Assembly: GCA_964549635.1 (NCBI GenBank)
Contig: CAZJVJ010000002.1
Coordinates: 115,256 to 179,255 of the forward strand
Source of the DNA: VGNY01 sp964549635
Lineage (GTDB): Bacteria > Chloroflexota > Dehalococcoidia > GIF9 > UBA5629
DNA: 64,000 nucleotides
Direction: 5' to 3'
The notes under the pieces are model-generated. The model saw only the letters and a list, made by a program, of their open reading frames with translations, did not search any database and was not told the DNA's origin. This document shows, in pieces, positions 62,218-64,000 of this stretch. The stretch's first letter is position 1, and each line of letters starts with the position of its first letter. The position numbers and the translations under genes are program-made.

Positions 62218-63837
62218 ATGAAATTCAAGTTTTTTCTCGTCACCATGGCTGTTTTGTTGATTACAGTAGCTGGTTCCTGTGTTCCACCAGCTACAGACAT
62301 ACTTGCTGACCCAATAGAAATCGATACGGGACTCGTTTCAGGCGTGACAATTGGGGAAAAACGGGATGTCCGTGTATACAAAGGTATCCCCTTCGCTGCT
62401 CCACCAGTAGGCAATTTACGCTGGAAACCACCCCAGCCAGCACCACCATGGCAGGGAGTGAGGAAATGTACAGAGTTTGGCCCGGACCCGCACGGATATG
62501 TGACACCAATTTTCAGGTCTGTTGCCACCAGGACCAGTGAGGACTGTCTGTATATCAATGTTTGGACGCCTGCCAAAAGCCGCAGCGACCGTTTACCCGT
62601 AATGGTCTGGATATACGGCGGTGGTTTTCGTTTTGGGTCAGGTGCTGTCCCTCTTTATGACGGCGAAAACCTGGCCCGTCGTGGTGTCATTGTGGTCACC
62701 TTCAATTATAGGGTAGGGCCATTTGGGTTCCTGGCACATCCGCTTCTCTCGAAAGAGTCCGAGCACAACTCTTCTGGTAATTATGGCTTACTTGACCAGA
62801 TCGCTGCTCTGCAATGGGTGCAGAGGAATATCGCAGCTTTTGGCGGTGACCCCAACCGGGTTACCATATTTGGTGAGTCAGCCGGAGCGATAAGTGTAAT
62901 TTGTCTCATGGTATCACCTCTGTCGAAGGGGTTGTTTCACAGAGCCATATCTCAGAGCTTTGCCGATTTGGGCTTTTTCACACATCTCCGGGAGAACAGA
63001 TATGGTAACGAACCTAAAGAAAGAATGGGTGAAAAACTGGCTCGTGACTTGGGCTGTGCTGATGTTCCTGACCCTATAGCCTGCATGCGTGCTAAAAGTG
63101 CCGAGGAGGTCATGGCCAAAGGCAGACCGCCGGTTGATTATGTGTCTCCCGGTTATAGATACGGTCCAGTTGTGGATGGTTGGGCTATCACTGACCATCC
63201 GATAAATATTTTTGAGGCTGGGAAGCAGCATCGGGTCCCGTTTATGCTTGGCTCAACTGCGGACGAATGGGCTTTATTTCAGCTGGTTATGCCACCGGTA
63301 ACTGTGGAGTCTTATAAAGAGTATGTAAACAAAGCATTCGGAGACAAAGCGAGGCAAGTTCTGGCAATGTATCCGGCTACTAGTAATGACGAGGCTAAAG
63401 CATGTGCTGAGCAGGTGCTAACGCTATATGCTTTTACCTGTCCAACCAAAGCCTACGCAACCGCTATGAGCAGAGTTAAGGAAGTCTACTTGTACGAGTT
63501 TACCCGTGTACCACCTGGAGCCGGTGCGATGGGTGCCTACCATGCGCTGGAGATAGGTTATGTTTTTGGCAACCTTATACCTATATTACCAACTCCCGAC
63601 CCGTCAGCCTACTTCAATGATATAGACAAGGCACTCTCTGAAGCTATGATGAGCTATTGGACACATTTCGCAGCTACCGGTAATCCCAATCAGAAAGGGC
63701 TACTGGAATGGCCAGCCTATGACATAAAATCGGGGCGATATTTAGACCTTGGTGATAGTGTAAGGGTCAAATCCGGTCTTTACCCTGAAGCCTGTGTGCT
63801 TTTTAATGAGATAGCCAGAGACAAACGCGGCCGGTAG
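62218..63837 (+). CDS. type-B carboxylesterase, lipoprotein
   Basis: Secreted or anchored ester hydrolase of the cholinesterase-like family. A signal with lipobox VAGSC (Cys20) starts the 539 residues. KGIPFAAPPVGNLRWKPPQP, EDCLYINVWTP, the oxyanion loop IYGGGFRFGS near residue 131, GESAGAISV near residue 219 (Ser), the acid in STADEWALF and the His in GAYHALEIGYVFGN are all present. AAGGAGGT precedes the ATG. Substrate unknown. Confidence 0.93.
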   Translation: MKFKFFLVTMAVLLITVAGSCVPPATDILADPIEIDTGLVSGVTIGEKRDVRVYKGIPFAAPPVGNLRWKPPQPAPPWQGVRKCTEFGPDPHGYVTPIFRSVATRTSEDCLYINVWTPAKSRSDRLPVMVWIYGGGFRFGSGAVPLYDGENLARRGVIVVTFNYRVGPFGFLAHPLLSKESEHNSSGNYGLLDQIAALQWVQRNIAAFGGDPNRVTIFGESAGAISVICLMVSPLSKGLFHRAISQSFADLGFFTHLRENRYGNEPKERMGEKLARDLGCADVPDPIACMRAKSAEEVMAKGRPPVDYVSPGYRYGPVVDGWAITDHPINIFEAGKQHRVPFMLGSTADEWALFQLVMPPVTVESYKEYVNKAFGDKARQVLAMYPATSNDEAKACAEQVLTLYAFTCPTKAYATAMSRVKEVYLYEFTRVPPGAGAMGAYHALEIGYVFGNLIPILPTPDPSAYFNDIDKALSEAMMSYWTHFAATGNPNQKGLLEWPAYDIKSGRYLDLGDSVRVKSGLYPEACVLFNEIARDKRGR

Positions 63838-63914
63838 AAACTCCAATGGCCTCGAATTGGATATGTAAAGTATAACCATATCGAGCTTTAGGATCGCATT
63901 GCAACTCAGAGGCT

Positions 63915-64000
63915 TCAGGGTGTGCTTTGATGGGCGTGAGGTGGTTCTCTTTTGTAGCCTTCTTCTTCCAGTTTTTCCATAATTCGGGCAGCTCTGGGGT
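63915..64000 (-). CDS. 3' end of a minus-strand gene, FtsK gamma-like (partial)
   Basis: Entering from the right edge, a minus-strand frame encodes 28 residues that include PRAARIMEKLEEEGY and end HAHQSTP before TGA (63915-63917). The R-A-A-R-I-x-x-x-L-E-E-x-G pattern is what closes the winged-helix gamma domain of FtsK/SpoIIIE DNA translocases. The fragment is short, so another winged-helix protein cannot be excluded. Confidence 0.4.
   Translation of the reverse strand, partial: PRAARIMEKLEEEGYKREPPHAHQSTP

Noticed and set aside
1..64000. CRISPR arrays, insertion sequences, phage genes, reductive dehalogenase genes
   Set aside because: No regularly spaced repeats, transposase or integrase motifs, or RdhA/RdhB motifs were found.

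Overview
The window is a gene-dense bacterial chromosome segment of moderate GC with no phage, insertion sequence, CRISPR array or rRNA. The order ilvD-ilvB-ilvN-ilvC-leuA-mgtC-leuC-leuD-leuB-cimA, a Trp T-box before trpB2, and the mix of strictly anaerobic redox enzymes point to a Chloroflexota bacterium of the class Dehalococcoidia or a close relative. This is inference from gene content; no 16S gene is present and no reductive dehalogenase was seen.

Layout. 1-4390 (+): argF, then der-plsY-gpsA (ribosome assembly GTPase and phospholipid synthesis). 4410-5510 (-): dnaJ. 5724-7550 (+): promoter, tryptophan T-box riboswitch, a 25-codon ORF and trpB2. 7733-9792: a metallo-beta-lactamase-fold hydrolase (-) and an HtrA-like lipoprotein protease (+). 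9814-17414 (-): a long run rpsF-ssb-rpsR-rpmH-rnpA-yidD-(beta-propeller lipoprotein)-yidC-jag-ileS, joining two blocks that are usually separate. 17549-24152 (-): a 1356-residue formate dehydrogenase read through an in-frame UGA (selenocysteine), followed by nfnS and nfnL. 24538-30125: a penicillin-acylase-type hydrolase (-), tRNA-Gly and an MscS-like channel (+), and an RNase J-like protein (-). 30309-32254: Trm112-like (+) and folP-folK-queD (-). 32583-46345 (+): a serine-hydrolase-like exported protein, tsaC, rpiB, and the ten-gene branched-chain amino acid operon. 46387-50150 (-): archease-rtcB-SagB-type oxidoreductase-thiolase. 50242: tRNA-Lys (+). 50400-57814 (-): glucan phosphorylase, nitroreductase, a 56-codon ORF, DUF2284, MFS-VTT pair, an HhH-GPD-like protein and a small export protein. 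57980-63837 (+): yebC-ruvC-ruvA, uvrB and a type-B carboxylesterase lipoprotein. The right edge holds the 3' end of a minus-strand gene resembling the FtsK gamma domain.

How the parts work together. The ilv/leu/cim operon can make valine and leucine, and isoleucine by the citramalate route that shares leuCDB; no ilvA is seen. The formate dehydrogenase carries its own GltD-like flavin/NAD module and lies directly before nfnSL, the flavin-bifurcating transhydrogenase, so formate oxidation could feed NADH, NADPH and ferredoxin pools together. folP, folK and a QueD-like protein with a CExxHGH motif form a folate cluster in which the QueD-like enzyme may stand in for FolB.

Most notable points: the UGA at 21714-21716 with a bacterial SECIS-like hairpin; an isoleucyl-tRNA synthetase with GIHH in place of HIGH; the CExxHGH QueD; the beta-propeller lipoprotein between yidD and yidC; and several small unannotated ORFs.
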